A program made the translations under genes and the position numbers. Shown piece after piece: positions 6,674 through 11,368 of a stretch of DNA of 11,368 nt (its first letter is position 1; every line of letters begins with the position of its first letter). This DNA is from Bacillota bacterium (lineage in GTDB: Bacteria; Bacillota; Clostridia; Peptostreptococcales; Anaerovoracaceae). Location of the stretch: assembly GCA_022793975.1 (NCBI GenBank), contig JAAWDW010000011.1:1-11368 (forward strand). Reading direction: 5' to 3'. Under the pieces are notes generated by a model that was not told the origin of the DNA, ran no database searches, and saw only the letters and a program-made list of their open reading frames with translations.

Positions 6674-7663
6674 TTATGCTTCAAGAATATCGCCGTTTTT
6701 TATATCTACAGCCACTATCCAGTATCCATATGCCATTTTTCTCACCTCAACAGGAGTAGTTTCTTCTGTTGCCTTGTAATCTTCTGCTCCAAGGATGGGC
6801 TGCCACAAAATAAATCCCGATGCGCCTTCTTCCGGCTGCTCTTCACGGAGGAATCTTCCGGGTACTCCTAAATAATAATATTTTTCACTCTTTCCAAAGA
6901 TATAGTGCTTGTATTTTGCGGCCAGCATCTGTGCTCCGGGAGATACCATAGGAACTGTTATATCATCCGTAACTTTTGTCCATTCCGCTCCCGTAACATC
7001 GTCCTTAAACGGCATTACACGGTCATATACGTTCTTATCCCTGTCCATTCTGAAACATTGGGCCGCAATATACTTATTGTAGTAGGAATTGTAGCACATT
7101 GGTGCGTCGTCGGTCTGTACGGAGTCTGCAGTATTCTCTGCGCTTTCCGCGCCTGTATTATCCGTCTCTTGCGCTGCAGTCTGCTCCGTTTCATCGTGCC
7201 CCGATCCGCTTTCACTTTCTATTTTCTGCTCATCTTTCTCTTCTCCGTAGGGAGGCATATCAAGCATTCCTTTAAGCACCGGATGCAGCGGCTCTTTTTC
7301 ATCACTCACCGATACAGCGGCTACTATCGCATGTGAAAAATCAGCAAGGCTGTGGCCGTTTTTATCCATATTCACAGGATCAAAACGAAAATACGTCTCT
7401 CCGCTTCCCATTCTGTTTACGTTAACAGTACCGATTATCGAATATATCATTTTTTCACGCACAGTACCGAAAAAAATTAGCTTATATACATATTCGCTCT
7501 TTTCATAATACTTTACATTCTGCACACCGATACGCATCGCCCCGCGGTTATTGCCTGTTTCTATTTTTATATGTCCCTTTGCAGCTTCGCCTGCACGCAT
7601 TGCAAACGCCTCACTCTGCCCTTCCATGATTATAAAAAACCTGTCGTACCTCTCGTAATCCAT
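6674..7663 (-). CDS. Unrecognised two-domain cytoplasmic protein
   Basis: I do not recognise this 329-residue protein with confidence. The start at 7663 is set by a strong AGGAGGG site; the open frame continues upstream, but without a start site and across the divergent promoter. Residues 1-138 form an apparently beta-rich domain (GHIKIETGNNRGAMRIGVQN; YVYKLIFFGTVREK; FRFDPVNM). Residues 139-187 are a low-complexity linker rich in Glu, Asp, Thr and Ser. The C-terminal domain (188-329) holds YKHYIFGKSEKYYYLGVPGRFLREE (251-275), FILWQPI (284-290) and YGYWIVAVDIKNGDI near the end. There is no signal peptide or membrane segment. Related N- and C-terminal patterns occur, as far as I recall, in uncharacterised clostridial proteins, so a conserved family is probable. 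It is divergent from cvpA. Downstream there is only a weak four-base hairpin with T residues near 6650. Confidence 0.85.
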   Translation of the reverse strand: MDYERYDRFFIIMEGQSEAFAMRAGEAAKGHIKIETGNNRGAMRIGVQNVKYYEKSEYVYKLIFFGTVREKMIYSIIGTVNVNRMGSGETYFRFDPVNMDKNGHSLADFSHAIVAAVSVSDEKEPLHPVLKGMLDMPPYGEEKDEQKIESESGSGHDETEQTAAQETDNTGAESAENTADSVQTDDAPMCYNSYYNKYIAAQCFRMDRDKNVYDRVMPFKDDVTGAEWTKVTDDITVPMVSPGAQMLAAKYKHYIFGKSEKYYYLGVPGRFLREEQPEEGASGFILWQPILGAEDYKATEETTPVEVRKMAYGYWIVAVDIKNGDILEA

Positions 7664-7681
7664 ATCTTCCCTCCTGCGGTC

Positions 7682-7710
7682 TTGATTTTTTTCCTTTTTT
7701 ACAGTAATAT
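7682..7710 (+). promoter_or_regulatory. Promoter of cvpA
   Basis: TTGATT (7682-7687) and TAATAT (7705-7710) are 17 bases apart. Transcription would start near 7717. That excludes the ATG at 7713 and supports the ATG at 7737 as the start of cvpA. Confidence 0.6.
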
Positions 7711-7736
7711 ATATGAGAAAACAGGGGGTAATATCT

Positions 7737-8378
7737 ATGATTTTTGATATTATTGTAATCGCTATTCTTGTCGCAGCAATGGTTCTCGGATTCCGCTCCG
7801 GATTTGTATATACGTTTATACACACAATAGGCTGGTTTCTCGCCGTTCTTATCGGTTTTATCTGGTCACCTCAAGCACGCGACTTCATTATACTGCACAC
7901 GGAAATATACGATTCTCTTTATGATACTTTTTTTAACAAATTTTCAGATTCGTTTACCGTAGCGGACGATACAGTAGCGCAGCTGCCCGCAATAATAGAA
8001 AAAGCTGTACGCAGTACGGAAACAAACTTTATTTCGGCAGCAGCAGATACAATGGCAGGGCTTTGCATCACGGTAATAAGCTTTTTAGCAGTTCTGATTA
8101 CTGTGAAAATCATTTTATGGGCAGTAACAGAAATTCTCTCCAAGAAAAGAAACGATGGATTTACCGGCGCAGTTGACGGTTTGCTTGGACTCGCCGCAGG
8201 TATGATCCGCGGATTCCTTGTTGTCTTTTTCGTTCTGGCTATTCTTGTACCTGTAAGTAGTTTTGTTTCACCGGAAACGGCTTCTTCTATATCAGAATCG
8301 CTGAACAATTCGGTATTTGCAAAGGATCTTTATAATAACAATCTCATAATGCTTGTTGTCCGTGACCTGATACCTTAA
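7737..8378 (+). CDS. cvpA: CvpA family membrane protein
   Basis: CvpA-family proteins are small inner-membrane proteins, named for colicin V production in E. coli and since linked to envelope stress tolerance; the molecular role is unsettled. This one has 213 residues with four hydrophobic segments, at about 3-18, 24-43, 106-132 and 148-175. Family features include GFRSGFVYTFIHTIGWF near 18-34 and the glycine-rich DGLLGLAAGMIRGFLVVFF (147-165), which matches the conserved DrxlGxxxGxxrG region. An in-frame ATG at 7713 has no ribosome binding site and lies before the predicted transcription start. The ATG at 7737 has AGGGGGT eight bases upstream and is preferred. The gene is divergent from the unrecognised gene at 6674-7663 and is closed by a strong terminator, so it is a single-gene unit. 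Confidence 0.9.
   Translation: MIFDIIVIAILVAAMVLGFRSGFVYTFIHTIGWFLAVLIGFIWSPQARDFIILHTEIYDSLYDTFFNKFSDSFTVADDTVAQLPAIIEKAVRSTETNFISAAADTMAGLCITVISFLAVLITVKIILWAVTEILSKKRNDGFTGAVDGLLGLAAGMIRGFLVVFFVLAILVPVSSFVSPETASSISESLNNSVFAKDLYNNNLIMLVVRDLIP
7752..7779 (-). promoter_or_regulatory. Possible promoter of the unrecognised gene at 6674-7663
   Basis: TTGCTG (7779-7774) and TACAAT (7757-7752) are 16 bases apart on the minus strand, inside the 5' end of cvpA. Transcription would begin near 7745, giving a leader of about 80 bases that overlaps the cvpA start region. Confidence 0.3.
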
Positions 8379-8386
8379 ATTCCGCA

Positions 8387-8452
8387 AAATAAAAGATATC
8401 CGATACAAGTTTTCTTTTCTTGTTTGCGGATATCTTATTTTTTATTTATTTT
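8387..8452. terminator. Strong, probably bidirectional terminator between cvpA and the DtxR-family gene
   Basis: Perfect ten-base arms AAGATATCCG (8393-8402) and CGGATATCTT (8427-8436) enclose a further short CAAG/CTTG pairing. On the plus strand a T-rich tail follows (ATTTTTTATTTATTTT). On the minus strand the tail is TTTTATTTT. It serves cvpA and the convergent metalloregulator gene. Confidence 0.88.
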
Positions 8453-8471
8453 GCCTTGCAAGCGGCTATCT

Positions 8472-8843
8472 CTATATTCTGCCTATGACTATTTCTTTTA
8501 TCTTGGAATATGTCTCTTCGCTGAGATCGTGCTCTATTTTGCACGCGTCGCTGAGTGCATTTTCTCTGGAAACACCGAGATGTTTTTCCAGATACTCAGA
8601 AATGACATTGTGCCTTTCATACACCCTTTCGGCTGCGGCAAATCCTTCTTCCGTTAGCGTTATAAGTCCGCCTTCATCCATTACAATAAGCCCGGACTTC
8701 TTAAGTATACTCATTGCCCTGCTTACGCTCGGCTTAGAGAATCCCATACGCGTTGCAATATCAACAGAACGCACAGTTCCTTTTTCTTTTTTCAGCATCA
8801 GGATATTTTCGAGATAATCTTCTCCCGATTCGTACAATGTCAT
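8472..8843 (-). CDS. DtxR/MntR-family metal-dependent regulator, short form
   Basis: This 123-residue repressor has the N-terminal winged helix (helix-turn-helix about 26-49, FSKPSVSRAMSILKKSGLI) and the metal-binding dimerisation domain. It lacks the C-terminal SH3-like domain of DtxR/IdeR, like B. subtilis MntR. Primary-site ligands are visible as Asp9, Glu12 (GEDYLENILML), His78 (ERHNVI), Cys101, Glu104 and His105 (DACKIEHDLS). In MntR the position of Cys101 is Glu99, whereas in DtxR it is Cys102. The position of Asp9 is Asp8 in MntR and Met10 in DtxR. The site is therefore a hybrid, and Fe(II) is at least as likely as Mn(II) as the effector. GGAGG lies eight bases before the ATG. It follows the flavoprotein gene by 59 bases and ends before the bidirectional terminator. 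Targets are unknown; feoAB in this window is a natural candidate. Confidence 0.93.
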   Translation of the reverse strand: MTLYESGEDYLENILMLKKEKGTVRSVDIATRMGFSKPSVSRAMSILKKSGLIVMDEGGLITLTEEGFAAAERVYERHNVISEYLEKHLGVSRENALSDACKIEHDLSEETYSKIKEIVIGRI

Positions 8844-8863
8844 AAATTTGTCCTCCGTAAAAG

Positions 8864-8892
8864 TTTATACTCGTAAGTCTTAATTTACTTAA
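8864..8892 (-). promoter_or_regulatory. Possible promoter of the DtxR-family gene with an embedded dyad
   Basis: TATAAA (8869-8864) lies 17 bases after a weak TTAAGT (8892-8887) on the minus strand. Between the boxes an inverted repeat TAAGT (8874-8878) and ACTTA (8887-8891) could be an autoregulatory operator. The arms are short and the DNA is AT-rich. It does not share an obvious core with the feoAB dyad. Confidence 0.33.
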
Positions 8893-8902
8893 ATGACGCT
8901 TA

Positions 8903-9523
8903 TTATCTGATAAAATTCGTATATATCGGCGTTTCATACTGCGGAAATTCCACACCCGCTTTACGGCCGGCCTCGATATTCTTAAGCATCCACGCCATAT
9001 TCTGACCGAGTGTGCGCATAGTTTGAAGGCCCTCAAGGTCTTGTTTCACTTGTTCCGCATTATTTCCATGCACCTGATTCCAATACTGTGAGCCTACTGT
9101 GAACATATTGTTCATACCAAAATATTTGTTGAGATTATCCCAGGTCGCGGTAGCGCCGCCTCTCCTGCACGATACTACTGCTGCACCGAGTTTTCCCGCC
9201 ATTTTCCTGCCGTTAAAGAAAAACAATCTATCAAAAAATGCGTGAGCCTGACCGGCTGCCCCCGCGTAATAAACAGGCGCACCGAGTACAATACCGTCAA
9301 ATTCATCAAGGCGTGCCGCAATTTCGTTTACTCCATCGTCAAACACGCATTTTCCCGTTTTTTCGCAGCTATTGCATGCGATACAGCCCGCTACGGGCTG
9401 TGTTCCTATCTGGTATATTTCCGTTTCAATACCGTTTTTATCAAGAGTCTCAGCCATCTCTTTTAATGCCGTATAAGTACATCCGTCCGCATGAGGACTG
9501 CCGTTTATAAGCAATACTTTCAT
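8903..9523 (-). CDS. Flavodoxin-fold NAD(P)H-dependent oxidoreductase, iron-sulfur flavoprotein type
   Basis: The 206-residue product belongs to the NADPH-dependent FMN reductase/iron-sulfur flavoprotein superfamily, cytoplasmic FMN enzymes that reduce quinones, flavins or other small acceptors. The FMN phosphate loop is INGSPHADGCTYTAL (6-20), and the second flavin loop is LGAPVYYAGAAGQAHAFFDR (80-99). A compact cysteine motif, C-x2-C-x2-C-x5-C, lies at 47, 50, 53 and 59 (GCIACNSCEKTGKC), followed by the usual DD. This is close to the cluster motif of archaeal Isf proteins, but many relatives with similar motifs have not been shown to hold a cluster. The VGSQYWNQVHG stretch (143-153) is a subfamily hallmark. 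AAAGGAG precedes the ATG. The DtxR-family gene follows on the same strand, so a metal-responsive operon is possible. The physiological substrate is unknown. Confidence 0.92.
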   Translation of the reverse strand: MKVLLINGSPHADGCTYTALKEMAETLDKNGIETEIYQIGTQPVAGCIACNSCEKTGKCVFDDGVNEIAARLDEFDGIVLGAPVYYAGAAGQAHAFFDRLFFFNGRKMAGKLGAAVVSCRRGGATATWDNLNKYFGMNNMFTVGSQYWNQVHGNNAEQVKQDLEGLQTMRTLGQNMAWMLKNIEAGRKAGVEFPQYETPIYTNFIR

Positions 9524-9538
9524 AGTTTTTCTCCTTTC

Positions 9539-9557
9539 TTCTCTGCTTCTCTGCTTC
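9539..9557. repeat. Short tandem repeat in the flavoprotein leader
   Basis: TTCTCTGC occurs twice in tandem (9539-9546, 9547-9554), followed by TTC. On the coding strand it makes a purine-rich AGAAGCAGAGAAGC tract just before the ribosome binding site AAAGGAG. It may extend the loading region or simply be slippage. Confidence 0.4.
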
Positions 9558-9577
9558 TTTTTAATATATTTCTACTT

Positions 9578-9607
9578 TATATATAAATAACCTTAAATAT
9601 CTAACAA
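9578..9607 (-). promoter_or_regulatory. Possible promoter of the flavoprotein gene
   Basis: TTGTTA (9607-9602) is followed after 16-18 bases by TATATA in a run of alternating T and A (9585-9578). The leader would be about 50 bases. The exact -10 register is uncertain. No terminator is clear after the preceding cyclodeaminase gene, so read-through is also possible. Confidence 0.3.
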
Positions 9608-9647
9608 TTCTTAAAAACTATTTTTGCGGATTTGTACCGAAATGGTT

Positions 9648-10334
9648 TTATGCCCAGCCCGCATCCTGCAAAATCTTCTGTACCTCGTCATCTTCATCAG
9701 GCGGGTTAAAATCGGGAAACAGCCCTGCTTCTTTCGCCCTTTCCTCTATTTTTGCTGCCAGACGCAGGAACATTTCCCCCTGTTTTTGAAAGTTTTCCCG
9801 CGTATTTTTATCCTCTATTCCCGGTAAATTTATAAGGACATTGAGCCACGCTGCTCTTAATCCCGCAAGGAGATTCAACACTGCGATTGTAAGATCACTT
9901 GCTATGTTCGGATTGCATTTTCCGATAATCATCTCGGCGGCGGCAAGCCCTTCATGACACATTCTCATAACATTGAGCGGTACTATCGTTGCCGTAACGG
10001 TTGCTTCATCCATCTTTGTTTTTTTAGCAACTATTTCAGCTTCTGTGCTTTCCGGCATTTTCCTTGCTTCCACTACTTTATTATAAGCCTCCGCATCCTG
10101 ATCGATAAGCATCGCCAGATTGGCGTATACATATGAATTCGCCGCGCGCGCGCCTTTGCACACTTCTTCGAATGCGGCATATTTTTCATTTCCTATTGTA
10201 AATTCGGCCACCATCATTACCAGTGCCGCACCTTGAGCTCCCGTAAGTGCAGCAACAGCACCGCCCCCCGGCGTTGATTTTTTTGCACGCAGATCTTCAA
10301 GATAGGTCTGCATTTTTTCATTTAAGTATTTCAT
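9648..10334 (-). CDS. Cyclodeaminase/cyclohydrolase family protein (FTCD_C, FchA-like)
   Basis: This 228-residue protein matches the cyclodeaminase/cyclohydrolase family. Members either release ammonia from 5-formiminotetrahydrofolate (histidine degradation) or open methenyltetrahydrofolate to 10-formyltetrahydrofolate (FchA, one-carbon metabolism). The family signature STPGGGAVAALTGAQGAALV (20-39) is present, followed by the conserved acidic region LIDQDAEAYNKVV (76-88). GKCNPNIASDLTIAVLNLLAGLRAA (138-162) contains the conserved NP-N--SD core. The rest is predicted mostly helical, and the length is typical of the stand-alone form. AAAGGAG lies nine bases before the ATG. No hut gene, formate-THF ligase or folD is beside it, so the two reactions cannot be told apart from context. 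It has its own promoter. Confidence 0.92.
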   Translation of the reverse strand: MKYLNEKMQTYLEDLRAKKSTPGGGAVAALTGAQGAALVMMVAEFTIGNEKYAAFEEVCKGARAANSYVYANLAMLIDQDAEAYNKVVEARKMPESTEAEIVAKKTKMDEATVTATIVPLNVMRMCHEGLAAAEMIIGKCNPNIASDLTIAVLNLLAGLRAAWLNVLINLPGIEDKNTRENFQKQGEMFLRLAAKIEERAKEAGLFPDFNPPDEDDEVQKILQDAGWA

Positions 10335-10365
10335 TTATATGCTCTCCTTTGAGTTTTCTATTGCT

Positions 10366-10460
10366 TTGAGTCTTTTTGAGATACAATTGTACTTTATTCT
10401 CTGTAATTATTATATCATTTGCGAATAGTGGAGGTAAAGAAAAATCAATTGAGTCTTTTT
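10366..10460. repeat. Pair of 12-base direct repeats flanking the cyclodeaminase promoter
   Basis: TTGAGTCTTTTT occurs at 10366-10377 and again at 10449-10460. A partial copy (TTGAGTTTT) lies near 10349. The two full copies bracket the promoter at 10409-10438, and the second touches the GNAT stop codon. They could be regulator sites or a relic of a small duplication. Confidence 0.4.
10409..10438 (-). promoter_or_regulatory. Promoter of the cyclodeaminase gene (extended -10)
   Basis: On the minus strand TTTACC (10438-10433) and a perfect TATAAT (10414-10409) are 18 bases apart, and TGA directly before TATAAT forms an extended -10. The leader to the ATG is about 70 bases. Confidence 0.6.
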
Positions 10461-11014
10461 TATAAATCGAGCTGCATATAAATTGAAGTATTCATCGGAC
10501 TGTCATTATAGCTCGGAATTTCATAAAAACCATATTCCTTATATATGCGCAGTGCGCTTGTGAGAAACGGCAGTGTGTCAAGAAGCATATGGGAATAACC
10601 GATTTCCCTTGCATCGGAAATAATACGGCAGACGAGTTTTCTTCCTATTTCTTGCCCACGGAATTGCGGACGTACATAAAGGCGTTTCATCTCACAGTTC
10701 TCATTATCGATTTTTTTGAGACCAATACAGCCCACAGGAACAAAATTCACTTGTCCGCCTTTTGCACCGCAAAGCTTTTGCGATACTTCGGCAGCTTTAC
10801 TGTCTATACCTGATACCTCGGCAAGTGCTATGTACAAACGACCCTGCGGTGGTCCGTATTTCGCTTGCAAATTTTTCAGCTCGTCATCGTATTTTTGTAT
10901 TTCAAGATATTTTGCAAACTCCGCATCATTTTCTATAAGCATATTTGTATATTCGGTAAACAACTCCGATATTTCGCTTGGAAAAGCATATGCAGGCAAA
11001 ATTTTTATACTCAT
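10460..11014 (-). CDS. GNAT family N-acetyltransferase
   Basis: The 184-residue protein belongs to the GCN5-related N-acetyltransferases, which transfer an acetyl group from acetyl-CoA to an amine; the substrate is not predictable. The acetyl-CoA motif A is clear: MKRLYVRPQFRGQEIGRKLVCRII (109-132), with the pyrophosphate loop QFRGQEIG. Motif B follows (GYSHMLLDTLPFLTSALRIYKEYGF, 139-163). The first beta strands include PVGCIGLKKID (93-103). The C-terminus FYEIPSYNDSPMN resembles the subgroup of small GNAT enzymes ending in a PYY-like segment. AAAGGAG lies six bases before the ATG at 11014. The gene is divergent from the partial gene at the right edge, with a 283-base AT-rich spacer. No convincing promoter is visible for it; a TAAAAT at about 11076 lacks a good -35. 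Confidence 0.92.
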   Translation of the reverse strand: MSIKILPAYAFPSEISELFTEYTNMLIENDAEFAKYLEIQKYDDELKNLQAKYGPPQGRLYIALAEVSGIDSKAAEVSQKLCGAKGGQVNFVPVGCIGLKKIDNENCEMKRLYVRPQFRGQEIGRKLVCRIISDAREIGYSHMLLDTLPFLTSALRIYKEYGFYEIPSYNDSPMNTSIYMQLDL

Positions 11015-11264
11015 TAACCGCTCCTTTTTTAAAATAAGATAATCATTTTTGTCTTTCTGCTGATTTTACTGCAGTTCTCGCTTAAAAGTTATCTTTTTAA
11101 ATGATTTTTCGTATTTTAAGATAGTTTCTTGTTTCTTCTATGTCTACATTATAGCACTTACAAGTCATTCCATAAAGAAAAAGCCCCTCAGTTCTTACGG
11201 TTTCGTCATAAAACTGCGAAATTTACAAATAAACAACGCTTTTACACTTTTACAGCTCGGACTT

Positions 11265-11291
11265 TTGCCAAACGCAATTTTATGATAAAAT
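11265..11291 (+). promoter_or_regulatory. Possible extended -10 promoter for the gene starting at 11298
   Basis: TAAAAT (11286-11291) is preceded by TGA, an extended -10 pattern. TTGCCA (11265-11270) lies 15 bases upstream, shorter than optimal. The predicted transcription start falls on or next to the ATG at 11298. Confidence 0.4.
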
Positions 11292-11297
11292 ACAAGT

Positions 11298-11368
11298 ATG
11301 GAAAAAGAAGATAAGATTTTACTTGCAGCAATAGAAGATAAAATGCTGCAGTGCGAAAACAAATATAC
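11298..11368 (+). CDS. 5' end of a protein gene, possibly YlmH-like RNA-binding (S4) protein; runs off the right edge
   Basis: An ATG at 11298 opens a frame that stays open to the last base, giving 23 full codons (MEKEDKILLAAIEDKMLQCE, then NKY). The opening pattern, E-x-K-I/L-L-L-A-x-x-E-D-K followed by a cysteine, resembles the N-terminus of YlmH-like S4-domain RNA-binding proteins of clostridia as I remember them. The stretch is far too short for a firm call. No ribosome binding site lies upstream, while an extended -10 box sits six bases before the ATG. The message may therefore be leaderless, or the true start may lie further downstream, for example at the ATG at 11343. Confidence 0.5.
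   Translation, partial: MEKEDKILLAAIEDKMLQCENKY

Noticed and set aside
7664..7825. N-terminal extension of the unrecognised protein
   Set aside because: The frame stays open upstream, but the AGGAGGG site fixes the start at 7663, and the extension would cross the cvpA promoter and start.
11038..11050. GATAATCATTTTT upstream of the GNAT gene, resembling part of a Fur box
   Set aside because: It matches about 11 of 13 positions of the half-site consensus, but it is not a full inverted repeat and the surroundings are very AT-rich. Chance is the simpler explanation.
11165..11225. Imperfect CAGTT/AACTG hairpin in the spacer before the right-edge gene
   Set aside because: The stem is interrupted, no T-tail follows in either direction, and the spacer lies between divergent genes where no terminator is expected.
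11129..11314. A 61-codon plus-strand open frame before the right-edge gene
   Set aside because: It has no ribosome binding site, a basic low-complexity product and a different frame from the gene at 11298, and it covers that gene's probable promoter.
1..11368. CRISPR arrays, tRNA or rRNA genes, insertion sequences, prophage genes
   Set aside because: I looked for evenly spaced repeats, cloverleaf-like ends, transposase or integrase motifs and phage-like gene runs on both strands and saw none. A covariance-model scan would settle small RNAs.

Overview
The window looks like ordinary chromosome from a low-GC, Gram-positive, probably anaerobic member of the Clostridia. The evidence is the AT-rich base composition, strong AGGAGG-type ribosome binding sites, sigma-A-like promoters, a FeoA-FeoB fusion, an IspE of an unusual clostridial-looking type and CvpA/TadA homologues. 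I see no phage, transposase, CRISPR array, rRNA or tRNA. The genus cannot be fixed from the sequence alone.

Layout, left to right. Bases 1-333 hold the 5' part of an unknown minus-strand gene that runs off the window. Next is a minus-strand iron block: feoAB (3683-1290) followed by a TSUP permease (1236-478), which ends at a good hairpin terminator at 382-433. Divergent from feoAB is a small ArsR-like winged-helix regulator (3849-4178). The spacer between them carries a near-consensus feo promoter, an 8-bp-arm dyad just after it, and a four-codon leader ORF fused to the regulator start.

A second minus-strand block follows: tadA (6580-6113), a secreted-then-anchored Ig-like/charged-tail protein coupled to it by an ATGA overlap (6116-5253), and ispE (5206-4190), which converges on the regulator with 11 bases between the stop codons. 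Next come an unrecognised two-domain protein (7663-6674) and a divergent cvpA (7737-8378). cvpA ends at a strong terminator that can work in both directions.

The right part is minus-strand again. It holds a short DtxR/MntR-family metalloregulator (8843-8472), a flavodoxin-fold iron-sulfur-flavoprotein-like oxidoreductase (9523-8903), a stand-alone cyclodeaminase/cyclohydrolase (10334-9648) and a GNAT acetyltransferase (11014-10460). The last 71 bases begin a plus-strand gene, possibly a YlmH-like RNA-binding protein, that may be translated from a leaderless message.

The genes look like housekeeping and metal-homeostasis functions. The most coherent theme is iron: ferrous iron import, a divergent regulator, and a DtxR-type repressor whose metal ligands mix the MntR and DtxR patterns. 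I found no convincing novel multi-gene system. The items most worth a second look are the Ig-like membrane protein with a polyacid/polybasic tail, the regulator's leader ORF, the hybrid metal site, and the enlarged IspE.
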